Origin: Pseudarthrobacter siccitolerans
GTDB lineage: Bacteria > Actinomycetota > Actinomycetes > Actinomycetales > Micrococcaceae
Direction of reading: 5' to 3'
Assembly (NCBI RefSeq): GCF_030823375.1
Contig: NZ_JAUSXB010000001.1
Coordinates: 3,038,001 to 3,102,000 of the forward strand
DNA: 64,000 nucleotides
In this document: in pieces, positions 49,063 to 57,681 of the stretch
Layout of the letters: each line of letters begins with the position of its first letter
How positions within the stretch are numbered: the stretch's first letter is position 1
Program-made: the position numbers and the translations under genes
Notes under the pieces: model-generated
What the model saw: the letters and a program-made list of their open reading frames with translations, nothing else
Databases searched by the model: none
Told to the model about the DNA's origin: nothing

Positions 49063-49884
49063 GTGTCCTCCCCAGCAAAATCGGTGCGCTCCTCCTGGCA
49101 GAAGTACCTGATGATCCCCAAGCTCGCCCGGCTGTCCCGTTCTGCCCCCAAAGACAGGCCCCTGGCCTGGGATAAGTATTGGGCGGGCATCAAAGCGACC
49201 GGTCCGGGCGGCGAGGTTTTGTGGGATTCCGGCCGGGACCACGAGTTCCTCGGCTACCGGGATGTGCTGCTGCGCCACCTCGATCCGGAACTGCCCTTAG
49301 TTGACGTGGGCTGCGGTCACGGCAGTTTCACCCGCGCCTTGGCCCGTACGTTCCGCGAAGTCATTGGTGTTGATGTATCCGCCCATGCGGTGGCGCGGGC
49401 GGGCGCCGAGTCGGAAGGGCAGGAAGACCTGGCGGGCCGCGTCCGCTACGAAGCCCGGGACATGACAGCGCCCGGGGCCGGCCGGGGGCTGGCCGACGAA
49501 CGCGGGGCCAACATTTTCATCCGCGGCGTGCTCCACGTGCTCAGTCCTGGTGATCAGGAAGCGCTGGTGGAGAACCTCCGGGTGCTGGCCGGCAGCCGCG
49601 GCACGGTCTTCCTTGCCGAGACCAACTTCCAGGGCAATCCGCTGGACTATGTCTCACATCTGGGCGCCACCACCAGGGGCATCCCGGCCCCTCTTGAACG
49701 GGCCATCCGCGAATTGCCGATGCCCGGCCATTTCGGTCCTGCCGAACGCGCCCGGGTCCTGCCCGCGGAGAGCTGGGAACTGCTTGAGGACGGCGCGGTG
49801 GCCATCGAAACCAACCCGATGACGGACGTGGCGGCCCAGAGCCTGATCCCCGGCTACTACGCCGTGCTGCGGCCCCGGCCCTAG
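49063..49884 (+). CDS. SAM-dependent methyltransferase, class I
   Basis: This 273-aa protein has the SAM-binding motif LVDVGCGHGSFTRALA at about residues 80-95 and a following acidic strand end (VIGVDVS). The substrate is not evident. The start is GTG, six bases after TATATT (49051-49056), so the mRNA is probably leaderless. It is divergent from the histidine kinase operon. Confidence 0.85.
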   Translation: MSSPAKSVRSSWQKYLMIPKLARLSRSAPKDRPLAWDKYWAGIKATGPGGEVLWDSGRDHEFLGYRDVLLRHLDPELPLVDVGCGHGSFTRALARTFREVIGVDVSAHAVARAGAESEGQEDLAGRVRYEARDMTAPGAGRGLADERGANIFIRGVLHVLSPGDQEALVENLRVLAGSRGTVFLAETNFQGNPLDYVSHLGATTRGIPAPLERAIRELPMPGHFGPAERARVLPAESWELLEDGAVAIETNPMTDVAAQSLIPGYYAVLRPRP

Positions 49885-50024
49885 CTGTTCCTCTCCCTGG
49901 CTATTCCTCTCCCTGGTTGTCCCGCGGCCTCAGATGGTCTGCACCCTGGCTGTTTTGGGCAGTTGAGCGGGCGCCGCGGCGACCGGACAGGCCCCTTGAC
50001 ATGGAGGCTGGTCCGGAGGCTCCA

Positions 50025-50042
50025 TAGTAAGTAGACTTACTA
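50025..50042. promoter_or_regulatory. 18-base inverted repeat before a stress-type gene
   Basis: TAGTAAGT-AG-ACTTACTA is a dyad with eight-base arms, 29 bases before the ATG at 50071. TTGACA stands at 49996-50001, but no -10 is at normal distance. The repeat may be an operator or part of an unusual promoter (it contains TAGACT). Confidence 0.5.
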
Positions 50043-50070
50043 GTTACCTCCAGGGGAAAGGACAGTCATC

Positions 50071-50520
50071 ATGGCACAGGATAAGGGCAATAAGACGCGC
50101 GACGCTGATGCGGACCGGGACGAAGAAGATCTGGGCGCGGGACCTGACGGCGGGAAAGTGCGTACCGGCCCGGAGTCATCGAAATCCTTGAAGTATTCAC
50201 AGGAGGTCACCTCGCCGGAGGACGAACCGGAACGCGAGGGACGCAGCCTGGTCACCACGCACCACGAAGTCATCAGGCAGTGGGCTGAGGAGCGCGACGG
50301 CGTTCCGGCCACTGTGGAAGGCACCGAGCACGGTGACCATCTTGGTGTGCTGCGGATCGACTTCGGCGGCGAAAACGACAAGCTTCGCCACATCAGCTGG
50401 GAGGAATGGTTTGAAACCTTCGACTCCCGCGGGCTGAATTTCATTTACCAGGAACAGCGCAGCGACGGCCAGCAATCGAATTTCTTCCGGCTGGAAAATC
50501 CCGGCCGGGAAGACGCCTAA
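50071..50520 (+). CDS. Conserved hypothetical protein
   Basis: This 149-aa protein has a charged, disordered first half and an ordered second half: RSLVTTHHEVIRQWAEERDG, then VLRIDFGG, ISWEEWFETFDSRGLNFIYQ and FFRLENP. Small actinobacterial proteins with a TxHxxIxxWAExR start and an ISWEExFxxFD core exist, but I cannot name the family. GGGGAAAGG precedes the ATG. Confidence 0.7.
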   Translation: MAQDKGNKTRDADADRDEEDLGAGPDGGKVRTGPESSKSLKYSQEVTSPEDEPEREGRSLVTTHHEVIRQWAEERDGVPATVEGTEHGDHLGVLRIDFGGENDKLRHISWEEWFETFDSRGLNFIYQEQRSDGQQSNFFRLENPGREDA

Positions 50521-50614
50521 GCCGCATCCGTCCTGCCGTACCGCCGCAAGACAGCACCGGACCACCTCCGGCGCCGTCCCGTCGTCGGCAGGCGCATAAT
50601 CTACAGGAACTACT

Positions 50615-51034
50615 ATGCGCGAACTTATCCCTTCCGGTTCCCTCCGCGGAATGCTGCTGCCTCCCACCTACGGCCGGCACGTCACGGATTCCACAGCCTT
50701 CACTGTGCTGAGCGTGGAAATCTGGACCACCGGTTTGGTGGTCAATATCCAGTTGGCGTCCGATCGCGAGCCGGAACCCGCCATCATCCTCCAGGACCAC
50801 TTCGGCACCGAATATACGTTGCGCAGGTCCGCTAATCTGGGGTCCCGGAACCTGCAGGTTTTCACCCCGTCCGTGCCGCCGGGAACCAGGAGCCTGACCG
50901 TCAGGTCGGCCGACGAATCCCACCCCCGGCCGGTGGTGACCTTCGCCGTGCCGCTGAGGGCAGTGCGGGACAACTTTCCGGAAGCGGGTGAGGGCGATTA
51001 TCCCCCGTCGTCCGAACTCCGCCGCCCCGCCTGA
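50615..51034 (+). CDS. Hypothetical protein
   Basis: This 139-aa protein is rich in beta-strand-like stretches (VLSVEIWTTGLVVNIQL; RSLTVRSADE; PVVTFAVPL) and has no signal peptide or membrane segment. It may be a small beta-sandwich protein. It lies between the conserved hypothetical gene and an SDR gene, all on the same strand with gaps under 100 bases. Not recognised. Confidence 0.6.
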   Translation: MRELIPSGSLRGMLLPPTYGRHVTDSTAFTVLSVEIWTTGLVVNIQLASDREPEPAIILQDHFGTEYTLRRSANLGSRNLQVFTPSVPPGTRSLTVRSADESHPRPVVTFAVPLRAVRDNFPEAGEGDYPPSSELRRPA

Positions 51035-51088
51035 CTACCAAGCCCCGCCTGATTGCCAAGCCCGCCTTATTAGCGAAGAGGAGCCACC

Positions 51089-51898
51089 ATGCAGGACACC
51101 ACAGGTTTCAGCCCCACCACCGCCATCGTCACCGCATCAGACTCCGGCATCGGCAAAGCCACAGCCGTTGCGCTGGCCAGGGCGGGCATGGATGTGGGCG
51201 TCACCTGGCATTCGGACAAGGAGGGCGCAGAGGCGACCGCGGAAGAAATCCGCGGCCTGGGGCGCAGGGCGGTGGTGCGCCAGCTGGACACTACCGACCT
51301 CCAGGGCGCCGGCGCCGTCATTGACGAACTGGCGGAAGAGCTCGGCGGTGTGGACGTTTTTGTCAACAATGCGGGGACCGGTGACGGGACCAAGTTCCTG
51401 GACCTGGATGTCGAGACCTGGATGCAGACACTCGACACGAATCTCAATGGCGCATTCGTCTGCCTGCAGGCCGCCGCCCGTCGCATGGTCCAGGCCGGCA
51501 GGGGAGGACGGCTGGTGGCAGTTACCAGCGTCCACGAATTCCAGCCGCGGGTGGGATCGTCCGCCTACGATGCCTCCAAGCACGGGCTGGGCGGGCTCAT
51601 GAAAACCCTCGCCCTAGAGCTCGCCGAGCATGGCATCACTGCCAACAGCGTGGCCCCCGGCGAAATTGCCACGCCCATGACGGGGCAGGAGGATGAAGAT
51701 CCCACCACGAAGGACAGGCCAGGTGTTCCACTGGGCCGGCCGGGCGACGCCAGGGAAATCGCCGCAGTGATCGCCTTCCTTGCTTCCCCGGCCTCAAGCT
51801 ACGTCACTGGAGCCTCATGGGCCGTGGACGGCGGCATGCTGCAGATGGGGCCGCAGGCAGGCTCGCACATCACCAGCCACGAATGGCGGCAGGGGTAG
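51089..51898 (+). CDS. Short-chain dehydrogenase/reductase
   Basis: This 269-aa classical SDR has the nucleotide motif TASDSGIGKATA near residues 14-25 (the usual first Gly is Ala), NNAGTG, and the catalytic Tyr-Lys pair in SAYDASKHG. The C-terminal GASWAVDGGMLQMG is typical. GAGGAG lies seven bases before the start. Sugar or alcohol oxidation is likely; the substrate is unknown. Confidence 0.87.
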   Translation: MQDTTGFSPTTAIVTASDSGIGKATAVALARAGMDVGVTWHSDKEGAEATAEEIRGLGRRAVVRQLDTTDLQGAGAVIDELAEELGGVDVFVNNAGTGDGTKFLDLDVETWMQTLDTNLNGAFVCLQAAARRMVQAGRGGRLVAVTSVHEFQPRVGSSAYDASKHGLGGLMKTLALELAEHGITANSVAPGEIATPMTGQEDEDPTTKDRPGVPLGRPGDAREIAAVIAFLASPASSYVTGASWAVDGGMLQMGPQAGSHITSHEWRQG

Positions 51899-51982
51899 CG
51901 GCAGCCGGCGAGGGCTTCATGGGCTGAACCTGGGCGGCAGAACCTCCCAAGGGAAGGCCAGTGTCCGCATTACGGATTTGGC

Positions 51983-51990
51983 AAGCGCTT
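51983..51990. promoter_or_regulatory. LacI-type operator core before glycerate kinase
   Basis: AAGCGCTT matches the AAnCGnTT core of LacI/GalR-family operators and lies 29 bases before the glycerate kinase start. The outer bases match only partly. Confidence 0.3.
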
Positions 51991-52019
51991 TCCCGTTTTG
52001 GGCTGGCATGATGGAGCCC

Positions 52020-53144
52020 ATGCGCATTCTTATTGCTCCGGACAAGTTCAAGGGTTCCCTTACGGCCGCTGAAGCAGCCGCCGCCATCGCCGAGGGCGCC
52101 CTGCGCGTCTACCCGGACGCCGTCGCCACGCAGTTTCCCATTGCCGACGGCGGCGAAGGCACCCTTGAAGCTGCCGTGGCAGCGGGTTACGAAGAGCGCA
52201 TCAACGCCGTAGTGGGTCCCATCCTTGCCCCGGTTGGCGCGGCGTGGGCCATCCGGAAGGCCGACGGTGCCAAGGTGACTGCCGTGATTGAAACTGCCCA
52301 GGCCTCCGGACTTGCCGATATGGAGCCCACCCCCGGCAACGCGCTCCGCGCCCACAGCTACGGCTGCGGCCAGCTGATCGCTGCCGCCTTGGACGCGGGT
52401 GCCACGGAAATCGTCCTGGGACTCGGCGGATCGGCAATGACCGACGGCGGCAGCGGCGCCCTGCGCGCGCTGGGCCTGAAGCCGCTGGACGCCGCTGGCA
52501 ATGTGGTGCCGCTCGGGGGCGGTTCCCTCGCGGACATCGTGGTCCTGGACGCCTCCGCGCTCGATCCCCGGCTTGCCGCCGCCACGTTCCGTATCGCCGT
52601 CGACGTCCGGAACCCGCTGTACGGCCCGCTGGGAGCGGCCCACGTCTTTTCCCCGCAGAAGGGCGCCGACCCGGAGTCCGTGGAACTGCTCGACGCCGGC
52701 CTGCGCAACTGGGCATCCCTCCTGGGGGAGGCGACGGGCCGGGACGTCAACGTCGAGGGAGCGGGCGCCGCCGGCGGCTTCCCGGCGTCGTTCCTTGCCT
52801 TCACTGATGCCGCGCTTGAAGGCGGTTTTGCGCTGGTGGCGGGACTGACCGGCCTTGCCGATCAGCTCTCCGCGGCCGACCTCGTGATCACCGGAGAAGG
52901 GTCCATGGACGGCCAGTCGCTGACAGGGAAAGCCCCGATCGCGCTCGCGGACGCGGCACGGGAACGGGGTATCCCGGTGATCGTGGTGGCCGGGCGGATC
53001 CTCGTGACTCCCGAAGACCTTGCCGGGCACGGCGTGGTGGCCGCAGCCCAGTTGCTTGACGTGGCAACGGGTCCGGAAGATGCGGTGGCCAACGCCGCCA
53101 AGTACCTGGCCTGGGCAACAAGCCAGGTACTTGAGGGCGCCTGA
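52020..53144 (+). CDS. glxK: Glycerate kinase
   Basis: This 374-aa enzyme phosphorylates glycerate in glyoxylate or serine-type carbon routes. The N-terminal MRILIAPDKFKGSLTAAEAA and FPIADGGEGTLEA are diagnostic of the GlxK family, as is LGLGGSAMTDGGSGALRALG. ATGs at 52008 and 52011 are in frame, but 52020 fits the family start and is seven bases after CATGAT, again a leaderless layout. It could process glycerate derived from the glycine and serine produced by the amine pathway. Confidence 0.92.
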   Translation: MRILIAPDKFKGSLTAAEAAAAIAEGALRVYPDAVATQFPIADGGEGTLEAAVAAGYEERINAVVGPILAPVGAAWAIRKADGAKVTAVIETAQASGLADMEPTPGNALRAHSYGCGQLIAAALDAGATEIVLGLGGSAMTDGGSGALRALGLKPLDAAGNVVPLGGGSLADIVVLDASALDPRLAAATFRIAVDVRNPLYGPLGAAHVFSPQKGADPESVELLDAGLRNWASLLGEATGRDVNVEGAGAAGGFPASFLAFTDAALEGGFALVAGLTGLADQLSAADLVITGEGSMDGQSLTGKAPIALADAARERGIPVIVVAGRILVTPEDLAGHGVVAAAQLLDVATGPEDAVANAAKYLAWATSQVLEGA

Positions 53145-53474
53145 CTAGACGATGGTGGTGTTGCGGCGGCGGCGCCAGATCAGGATTACGATCAGGGTCA
53201 GCAGGACCACACCGCCGATAACCCATGGGGTGTAATCAAGCCGCGTGGACTCGTTTTCCGCTGATTCGCCGGTTCCGGGATTAGCCGGGCCGGTGGAGGC
53301 GGTATCCCCGGGAGACGGTGTGGGAGACGCGGCTGACTGCGCCCATGCCCCTCCGGAGGATGCCGTGATTCCGTGTACATACGTTGCTGGCGCGGCCTGC
53401 GCGGCTCCGGCCGACAGCGCCGGTGCGACCAGCAGCAGCAGGGCCACGAAGGCAATCCTGAGGAATTTCCGCAT
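53145..53474 (-). CDS. Small secreted/membrane protein with signal peptide and C-terminal anchor
   Basis: This 109-aa protein has an N-terminal signal peptide (MRKFLRIAFVALLLLVAPAL ... AQA), a Ser/Pro/Thr/Gly-rich extracellular stretch, one transmembrane helix (WVIGGVVLLTLIVILIW) and a basic RRRRN tail. It resembles a wall-surface-exposed anchor protein, without an LPxTG motif. The function is unknown. Its stop abuts that of glycerate kinase. Confidence 0.65.
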   Translation of the reverse strand: MRKFLRIAFVALLLLVAPALSAGAAQAAPATYVHGITASSGGAWAQSAASPTPSPGDTASTGPANPGTGESAENESTRLDYTPWVIGGVVLLTLIVILIWRRRRNTTIV

Positions 53475-53553
53475 GAAGTTCTCCTGTCATTGGTTGAGGA
53501 TCAATGGCCTTGTAAATCGGGGGATCGCAGCGCGGTTAGGCTCGCGGCCACGG

Positions 53554-54051
53554 CTAGCGTCCGGCCGTGGCGCGCCTGTTCAAGTGCAGCGGGACGTAGA
53601 CCAGCAGGACCACCAGCACGGCCAGGAGCACACCCCCGGCTGTCAGCCCGGCTGACCGGCCGGCGGTCACATCAAAGACCAGCGCGGCAGTTCCTGCACT
53701 CAACAGCCCTATGCCGCCCAGGGCGATTTTGGTGATGACGTCAGCGCTGGAAACCAGCGTTTCCTTGAGCCGCTTTCGGAAGAGCCTCCGGTGCACGCTG
53801 ACCGGAAGAAGGATGAAGGCGGTGGTCAGGGCGGCGACCACCACGTTGACCAGGTAAAGGCCAACCTGGAAGTCATCGAGCTTCTCGAAGCGCGACTGGA
53901 AGGGGAGGGTCAGGAGGAAGCCGGCAAGAATCTGCACGCCAGTCTGCAATACCCGCAGTTCTTGGAGCAGTTCCGCCCAGTTGCGGTCCATCTGTTCCTC
54001 GTGGGTTTCGTTCCTGCCCGTCCTGCCCGTGTAGTCCTCTACATCAGACAT
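53554..54051 (-). CDS. DUF6328-like membrane protein
   Basis: This 165-aa protein starts from an ATG behind GGAGGGAGAAGCG. After a charged N-terminus comes WAELLQELRVLQTGVQILAG, then four hydrophobic helices and the basic motif HRRLFRKRLKE. This arrangement matches the actinobacterial DUF6328 family of four-helix membrane proteins of unknown function. Confidence 0.75.
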   Translation of the reverse strand: MSDVEDYTGRTGRNETHEEQMDRNWAELLQELRVLQTGVQILAGFLLTLPFQSRFEKLDDFQVGLYLVNVVVAALTTAFILLPVSVHRRLFRKRLKETLVSSADVITKIALGGIGLLSAGTAALVFDVTAGRSAGLTAGGVLLAVLVVLLVYVPLHLNRRATAGR

Positions 54052-54244
54052 CGCTTCTCCCTCCTGCACCAACCACTCCCTGCACCAACCACTTCCGGGT
54101 AGCTTTCTACTCCTTAGCTACCCAAAACCAGGGCAACGTTGCGCAGCGGCCACCATTTGATAAGTTTACTGATTATCCGGACCGGGCGGTGGACTTTGCT
54201 TCTCCGGCCGGGATAGCGTCGAAGGGCCGGTGCACGCGCCTTTC

Positions 54245-54272
54245 GAAACCGACACAGTGAAACCGACACAGT
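54245..54272. repeat. Tandem 14-base direct repeat
   Basis: GAAACCGACACAGT occurs twice without gap, ending just before the SDR gene start. The second copy contains a GTG that is in frame with the gene. Confidence 0.6.
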
Positions 54273-54285
54273 GAGCAGGCGGACT

Positions 54286-55185
54286 ATGAGCGAGACGGAC
54301 AAGCAGACAGACCAGCCAAAGGATCCCCGGGGCGGCTACCACTCAGGCCCCTTTCCGGAGCAGGAACAGAAGCAGCCCGGCCTGACGGCACCCATGGAGC
54401 CCAAGCCGGACCACGGGGAACTCAGCTATGAGGGGCACGGAAAACTGCAGGGCAAGGCCGCCCTCATCACCGGTGGGGATTCGGGGATCGGCAAGGCGGC
54501 GGCCATCGCGTTCGCCCGTGAAGGGGCCGACGTCGCCATCTCCTACCTCCCGGAAGAAGAAGAGGATGCGCAGGACACCGCGGACTGGATCCGGAAGGCG
54601 GGCCAGCGGGTCCTCCTGTTTGCCGGTGATGGCCGGGAGGAAGAATTCAGTACCCGGATTGCCGACGAAACGGCGGCGGAGTTCGGCCGGCTCGACGTTG
54701 TGGTTCTGAACGCGGCGTACCAGAAGAACCGCGAAAGCTTCGAGTCGCTGCCCACGGAGGAATTCGACCGGGTCTTCAAGACCAACCTCTACTCGCTGCT
54801 GTGGACGGCAGGGGCAGCCGTGCCGCATCTGAAGCCGGGCGCCTCGATCATCACCACGGCATCAGTCCAGGCCTTCAACCCGTCACCGGGCCTGATCGAT
54901 TACGCCATGACCAAGGCAGCGCAGGTAGCTTTCACCAAGGCCTTGGCGCAGGAACTTGGCCCCAAGGGAATCAGGGTAAACGCTGTGGCACCGGGACCCA
55001 TCTGGACTCCCTTGATACCGGCCACCGAGTGGCCGGAGAAGCTCCCGAAGTTCGGGCAGGACACGCCGCTGGAACGGGCGGGCCAGCCCGCCGAGCTTGC
55101 CGCGGCCTATGTCCTGCTGGCCTCGGAGGACGGGTCCTACATTTCCGGGGCTGTACTGCCGGTGACCGGTGGAAAGGGGCTCTGA
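54286..55185 (+). CDS. SDR oxidoreductase with N-terminal extension (YghA-like)
   Basis: This 299-aa enzyme, from ATG 54286 (an in-frame GTG at 54271 would add five residues), has about 45 hydrophilic residues rich in Pro/Gln/Asp before the Rossmann fold. Motifs are ALITGGDSGIGKAAAIA, VLNAAYQ, and the catalytic YAMTK. The extension and length fit the YghA/YdaD branch, often linked to stress or envelope metabolism. It is followed by a disordered protein gene on the same strand. Confidence 0.85.
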   Translation: MSETDKQTDQPKDPRGGYHSGPFPEQEQKQPGLTAPMEPKPDHGELSYEGHGKLQGKAALITGGDSGIGKAAAIAFAREGADVAISYLPEEEEDAQDTADWIRKAGQRVLLFAGDGREEEFSTRIADETAAEFGRLDVVVLNAAYQKNRESFESLPTEEFDRVFKTNLYSLLWTAGAAVPHLKPGASIITTASVQAFNPSPGLIDYAMTKAAQVAFTKALAQELGPKGIRVNAVAPGPIWTPLIPATEWPEKLPKFGQDTPLERAGQPAELAAAYVLLASEDGSYISGAVLPVTGGKGL

Positions 55186-55263
55186 GCAGCTGAGTTTTCA
55201 TCCGAGGTCCAGCCTCATCCCAGATCCAATGCACTATCCATCCAACGCACAGCAGGAGGAACC

Positions 55264-55635
55264 ATGACAGAGGAAAGCCAGCACGCGCAGCCGGAGACCG
55301 ATCCGGGCGGATACGGCACTCCCACTGCAGAGCAGGAACTGGGTGGAAGCCAGGGCTCGGCAAACGGCTCGGCGACTACCGGTGACGGTGGGGCGGGCGG
55401 CGTGGACACCAACGAGCCCCAGTCCGGCACTGGCAGTGATCCAGTGCCCCGCGACGTGGACCTTCCCTCAGGCGAAGCCGAACTCGACGCGAACAATGAC
55501 GACTCCAAGGGGTCCGCTCCCGTGTCCTCGGAGCCAGGGCAGGAAGCAACAGGAATTCCGGACGGCAGCGGCAATGACCTGCCCCGGGAGGAATCGCCGA
55601 ACGACGACGGCGGCGAAAGCTTCGACGCCGGCTGA
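55264..55635 (+). CDS. Hypothetical acidic disordered protein
   Basis: This 123-aa protein (MTEESQHAQPETDPGGYGTP ...) is dominated by Gly, Ser, Asp, Glu, Asn and Pro and has no hydrophobic core. CAGGAGGAACC precedes the ATG, so it is well expressed in principle. Composition is like the products of 43444-43896 and 44035-44301. Function unknown. Confidence 0.6.
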   Translation: MTEESQHAQPETDPGGYGTPTAEQELGGSQGSANGSATTGDGGAGGVDTNEPQSGTGSDPVPRDVDLPSGEAELDANNDDSKGSAPVSSEPGQEATGIPDGSGNDLPREESPNDDGGESFDAG

Positions 55636-55680
55636 CCGGCCCGCCGCGGCTGCTTGAGCCCGCCGCGCCTACCGTTGCAG

Positions 55681-55718
55681 GCCTCCGCCTGCTGTCACAT
55701 GTGGCAGCGGGCGGGGGC
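55681..55718 (+). terminator. Hairpin after the disordered-protein gene
   Basis: GCCTCCGCCTGCTG pairs with CAGCGGGCGGGGGC over 14 positions using two G-U wobbles. No U-tract follows. Confidence 0.45.
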
Positions 55719-55814
55719 CTTCGCCGTGTCCGGCATACATCCCGGTGATGTGGGTACAGGACACGAAGATACCCATTCACTATCGATGCCGATGCAGGCG
55801 CCTGGAGGTGGGCT

Positions 55815-56714
55815 GTGAGCAGGAGATCATCAGAACAGTGGGCACGCAGTGGCGGGGTGCCGGAACCGGTGGCGGTGGACGTGCTGGTCCCCACGTGCAA
55901 CCGGCCTGCGGAGCTGGCAGTGACATTGGCTGGTCTGGCCGGGCAGGCGGATCCTTCCTTCCATGTGGTGGTCAGCGACCAGTCCACCGATGCGCCCGGC
56001 TGGGAGCATCCTGCGGCCGCTGCAATGGTGCGGGTCCTCGAGGCCCAGGGCCGCCCGGTGACGCTGCTGCGCCATCTGCCGCGGCGCGGGCTGGCTGAGC
56101 ACCGCCAGTTCCTGCTCGACCAGGCAAGCGCGGAGAAGTGCCTCTTCCTTGACGACGATGTGTGGCTGGAGCCCGGTGCTCTGGAGCGGCTCAACGCGGC
56201 ACTTGAGGCGCTGGGTTGCGGCTTTGTGGGCATGGCTCCGCAGGGACTGTCCTACCTCGATGACAGGCGGCCGGAGCAAACGGCGGGTTTTGAAGCGTGG
56301 GACGGGCCGGTAACGCCGGAACGCATCCGTTCGGGCACGCCCGGATTTGAGCGCTGGCCGCTTCACAACGCCGCCAACCTCAGCCACATCAGCGCGGATC
56401 TTTCCCTGGAGCCGGGGGAGTGGCTGCCCTACCGCGTGGCCTGGCTCGGCGGCTGCGTCCTGTACCGGCGCGAAGCCCTGACCGATGCCGGCGGCTTCAC
56501 CTTCTGGCCGAGCCTTCCCGTGGAGCACGCCGGGGAGGACGTCGTGGCCCAGTGGCAGGTCATGGAGAGGTACGGCGCCGCCGGCATCCTGCCGTCGGGG
56601 GCAGTGCACCTGGAGTCACCCACCACGGTGACGGACCGGCGGGTGGAGGCCTATGACGTCGTCCTCAGTGAAAGCGCCACTGCGTTCGCAGGTAACAGCC
56701 CCGCCGTCGACTGA
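55815..56714 (+). CDS. Glycosyltransferase family 2
   Basis: This 299-aa GT-A-fold transferase has an N-terminal nucleotide-sugar region (VDVLVPTCNRPAELAVTLAG), the metal-binding LFLDDDVWLEP at about residue 112 and a later acidic residue cluster (VEHAGEDVVAQW). No membrane helix is present, so it is cytoplasmic or peripheral. The start is GTG behind GGAGGTGGG. Substrates unknown. Confidence 0.83.
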   Translation: MSRRSSEQWARSGGVPEPVAVDVLVPTCNRPAELAVTLAGLAGQADPSFHVVVSDQSTDAPGWEHPAAAAMVRVLEAQGRPVTLLRHLPRRGLAEHRQFLLDQASAEKCLFLDDDVWLEPGALERLNAALEALGCGFVGMAPQGLSYLDDRRPEQTAGFEAWDGPVTPERIRSGTPGFERWPLHNAANLSHISADLSLEPGEWLPYRVAWLGGCVLYRREALTDAGGFTFWPSLPVEHAGEDVVAQWQVMERYGAAGILPSGAVHLESPTTVTDRRVEAYDVVLSESATAFAGNSPAVD

Positions 56715-56784
56715 ACAGGGAACAGCGCCGCCCCCTCCCGCCAACCGGGGCATTCGACGTATTCTGTAGAAACAAGGTTTTGCA

Positions 56785-57681
56785 GTGGGCCGGAGCGCTT
56801 CAAACAGGGCGTGGATAATGGCCGCTGAACCCACGGGGCAGGTTGGCTGGGGACCGCTTCCGATTCCGCCAGAGCCAGTCTTCGACAGCAAGGACGTTGA
56901 AGACTACCTCTGGGATGTCACCCATGAGTTCATGAAGGACATCAAAGGTGAAATCCGCGGCATCGGCTGGGCTGCAACCCTCTTCCGCCTGGGGAAGGCA
57001 CGCACCCTCGCGGCCAGCAGCGAGCAGGCCCGTGACGCGGACCGGGAACAATGCTCCTTTGCTGACGGGCCAGTCCTCGAAGCCCTGCGCAGCGGCGAAT
57101 TCGTGCTCCTGTCGGACGTCGGCCGGGACCGCCGCTGGCCCGGGTATGCCAGCGCCGCCGCCAGCCACGGAGTACAGTCCCTCCTGTCCATGCCCATCGT
57201 TTCCGAGGGCATGACGAGCGCGGCCATGAACCTCTACGCTCCCTCGCCGCATGTTTTCGGCAGCGACGATCTTCTCCGCAGCCAGAGCTACGTCAGGCAG
57301 GTGGCCCGCGCACTGCGGGTGGTGGTTCGCGTGGCGGAGCGCGCGGAGGCCGCCGCGGGCATTGCCGTAGCCCAAAGCTCCCTGGTCCTGGTGGACCTTG
57401 CGGTCCGCAGCCTCATGGACGAGTACGGCCTCAGCAGGGAGGGTGCCCTGCGCTTCCTGCAGCGGGAGGCGTCTCACCATGAGTTCGGCCTGCGGGACGC
57501 TGCCTTGAACGTGGTTGCCCCGGTCACGCAGGTCCCCGGGCGGGACCCTTCCAGGGACCGGCGGGAAATGGCCGACGACGTTGAGGACTTCCGCCTGCTG
57601 GCTCCGGCAGAGCTGGGCCAGCCGCCCGAGGCTGGGGCGCCGGATGCGCATCCTTCTACCGCGAAAGGACGGCCGGCATGA
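56785..57681 (+). CDS. GAF-ANTAR regulator
   Basis: This 298-aa protein has a GAF domain at about residues 45-185 and an ANTAR RNA-binding domain at about 195-250 (LVDLAVRSLMDEYGLSREGA, then LRFLQREASHHE). ANTAR proteins act as antiterminators on two-hairpin RNA targets, so it probably senses a small molecule and controls transcription elongation. A disordered C-terminal tail follows. The start GTG 56785 follows AAGG by eight bases; ATG 56818 is the alternative. It overlaps the next gene by ATGA. Confidence 0.82.
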   Translation: MGRSASNRAWIMAAEPTGQVGWGPLPIPPEPVFDSKDVEDYLWDVTHEFMKDIKGEIRGIGWAATLFRLGKARTLAASSEQARDADREQCSFADGPVLEALRSGEFVLLSDVGRDRRWPGYASAAASHGVQSLLSMPIVSEGMTSAAMNLYAPSPHVFGSDDLLRSQSYVRQVARALRVVVRVAERAEAAAGIAVAQSSLVLVDLAVRSLMDEYGLSREGALRFLQREASHHEFGLRDAALNVVAPVTQVPGRDPSRDRREMADDVEDFRLLAPAELGQPPEAGAPDAHPSTAKGRPA

